Source: Tannerella sp. (lineage in GTDB: Bacteria; Bacteroidota; Bacteroidia; Bacteroidales; Tannerellaceae). Taken from it: 8,149 bases of DNA. The stretch lies in NCBI GenBank assembly GCA_031279875.1, contig JAITHS010000040.1:1-8149 (forward strand). The letters run 5' to 3'. Under the pieces are notes generated by a model that saw only the letters and a program-made list of their open reading frames with translations, searched no databases and was not told the origin of the DNA. Made by a program: the position numbers and the translations under genes. Numbering within the stretch: position 1 is the first letter of the stretch; each line of letters opens with the position of its first letter. Below, piece by piece: positions 7,976 to 8,149 of this stretch.

Positions 7976-8013
7976 AATGCCCTGTACGTGAACGTCCTCG
8001 TAATGACGTGGTA

Positions 8014-8034
8014 CCACTAACCACTAACCACTAA
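8014..8034 (+). repeat. CCACTAA heptamer tandem repeat
   Basis: Three perfect tandem copies of CCACTAA lie at 8014-8020, 8021-8027 and 8028-8034, overlapping the last two bases of the compound element's right end. Like the AGAAGGC array on the other side, the period is 7 nt. The function is unknown; slippage or a preferred insertion target are both possible. Confidence 0.85.
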
Positions 8035-8050
8035 CGGATATGTACCACGC

Positions 8051-8076
8051 AGTCCCGCATGGGACGCCACTTTATT
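8051..8076. repeat. GTCCCGCATGGGAC hairpin repeat, copy 1
   Basis: AGTCCCGCATGGGACG (8051-8066) contains a 5-bp stem, GTCCC/GGGAC, with a GCAT loop. The similarity to the second copy continues through CACTT and ATT to base 8076, with two differences over 26 bases. It is an interspersed hairpin repeat; no gene is associated with it. Confidence 0.75.
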
Positions 8077-8078
8077 AA

Positions 8079-8098
8079 CCGGTGACTTTAGTCTCCGG
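8079..8098. other. Hairpin between the two GTCCCGCATGGGAC repeats
   Basis: CCGGTGAC (8079-8086) pairs with GTCTCCGG (8091-8098) around a TTTA loop, with seven of eight positions paired and one T-T mismatch. It lies between the flanking hairpin repeats, so this segment holds three stem-loops in about 90 bases and may be part of one larger repeat unit. Confidence 0.45.
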
Positions 8099-8123
8099 AT
8101 AGAGTAGTCATCATATCAACAAT

Positions 8124-8149
8124 AGTCCCGCATGGGACGACACTTGATT
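8124..8149. repeat. GTCCCGCATGGGAC hairpin repeat, copy 2 (cut by window end)
   Basis: AGTCCCGCATGGGACG (8124-8139) repeats copy 1 exactly over 16 bases, 73 nt downstream, and similarity runs to the last base of the window with two differences. The true length of the repeat and the number of further copies lie outside the window. Confidence 0.75.

Larger units (their letters stand above)
7779..8015. repeat. Compound palindromic element with 20-bp terminal inverted repeats
   Basis: The left end GGTACCACGTCATTGCGAGG (7779-7798) is matched in reverse complement by 7996-8015 with one mismatch (T at 8001), giving a 237-bp element. Inside are two direct copies of a 104-bp unit (7786-7889 and 7905-8008), separated by 15 nt. 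The 13-mer CGTCATTGCGAGG or its complement occurs six times: plus at 7786 and 7905, minus at 7844, 7877, 7963 and (one mismatch) 7996. No transposase fits inside, so it would be non-autonomous, like a MITE or REP-type element. I see no clear target-site duplication. CGTCATTGCGAGG-type palindromes recur in many bacterial genomes, so the basic motif is not new. Its mobility is inferred. Confidence 0.8.

Noticed and set aside
7779..8015. Complete insertion sequence
   Set aside because: At 237 bp it has inverted ends but no room for a transposase, and I find no target-site duplication, so only a non-autonomous element is supportable.
8051..8149. CRISPR array
   Set aside because: Only two copies of a hairpin repeat are visible, they differ at two of 26 positions, the interval contains its own hairpin, and no cas gene is in the window. 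An array extending beyond 8149 cannot be excluded, but nothing here supports it.

Overview
The window reads as a chromosomal fragment from a member of the Bacteroidota, most likely the order Bacteroidales. The evidence is a SusC/SusD pair, lipoproteins with acidic residues after the lipobox cysteine, a TAnnTTTG-type promoter element, AT-rich start regions without strong Shine-Dalgarno sequences, and families (DUF4959/DUF5126/DUF5000, DUF4998) known almost only from this phylum. The genus cannot be fixed from the sequence.

Bases 1-252 are AT-rich and non-coding. They hold a 7-bp-stem hairpin, overlapping small dyads, a run of 15 adenines, a good TAccTTTG -7 element (153-160), and a leader with an interrupted inverted repeat just before the first gene. 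Bases 253-7702 are one tightly spaced plus-strand operon of four genes with gaps of 17, 38 and 18 nt: a SusC/RagA-type TonB-dependent outer-membrane transporter, its SusD/RagB substrate-binding lipoprotein, a DUF4959-DUF5126-DUF5000 lipoprotein, and a DUF4998 plus F5/8 type C (discoidin-like) lipoprotein. This is the uptake and binding half of a polysaccharide utilization locus (PUL). SusC and SusD should form the import complex, and the two modular lipoproteins sit where SusE/SusF-type surface glycan-binding proteins usually sit. No glycoside hydrolase, lyase, sulfatase, protease or regulator lies in the window, so the substrate is unknown.

Bases 7703-8149 hold no credible gene. They are a dense patch of repeats: a bulged 17-bp-stem hairpin right after the operon, heptamer tandem repeats (AGAAGGC), a 237-bp compound element bounded by 20-bp inverted repeats and containing two copies of a 104-bp unit built around a 71-bp palindrome, a second heptamer tandem repeat (CCACTAA), and two copies of a hairpin repeat with core GTCCCGCATGGGAC, the second running off the window end. 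This repeat island is the most unusual part of the window. The genes themselves are conventional PUL components, and I see no convincing evidence of a wholly new protein system.
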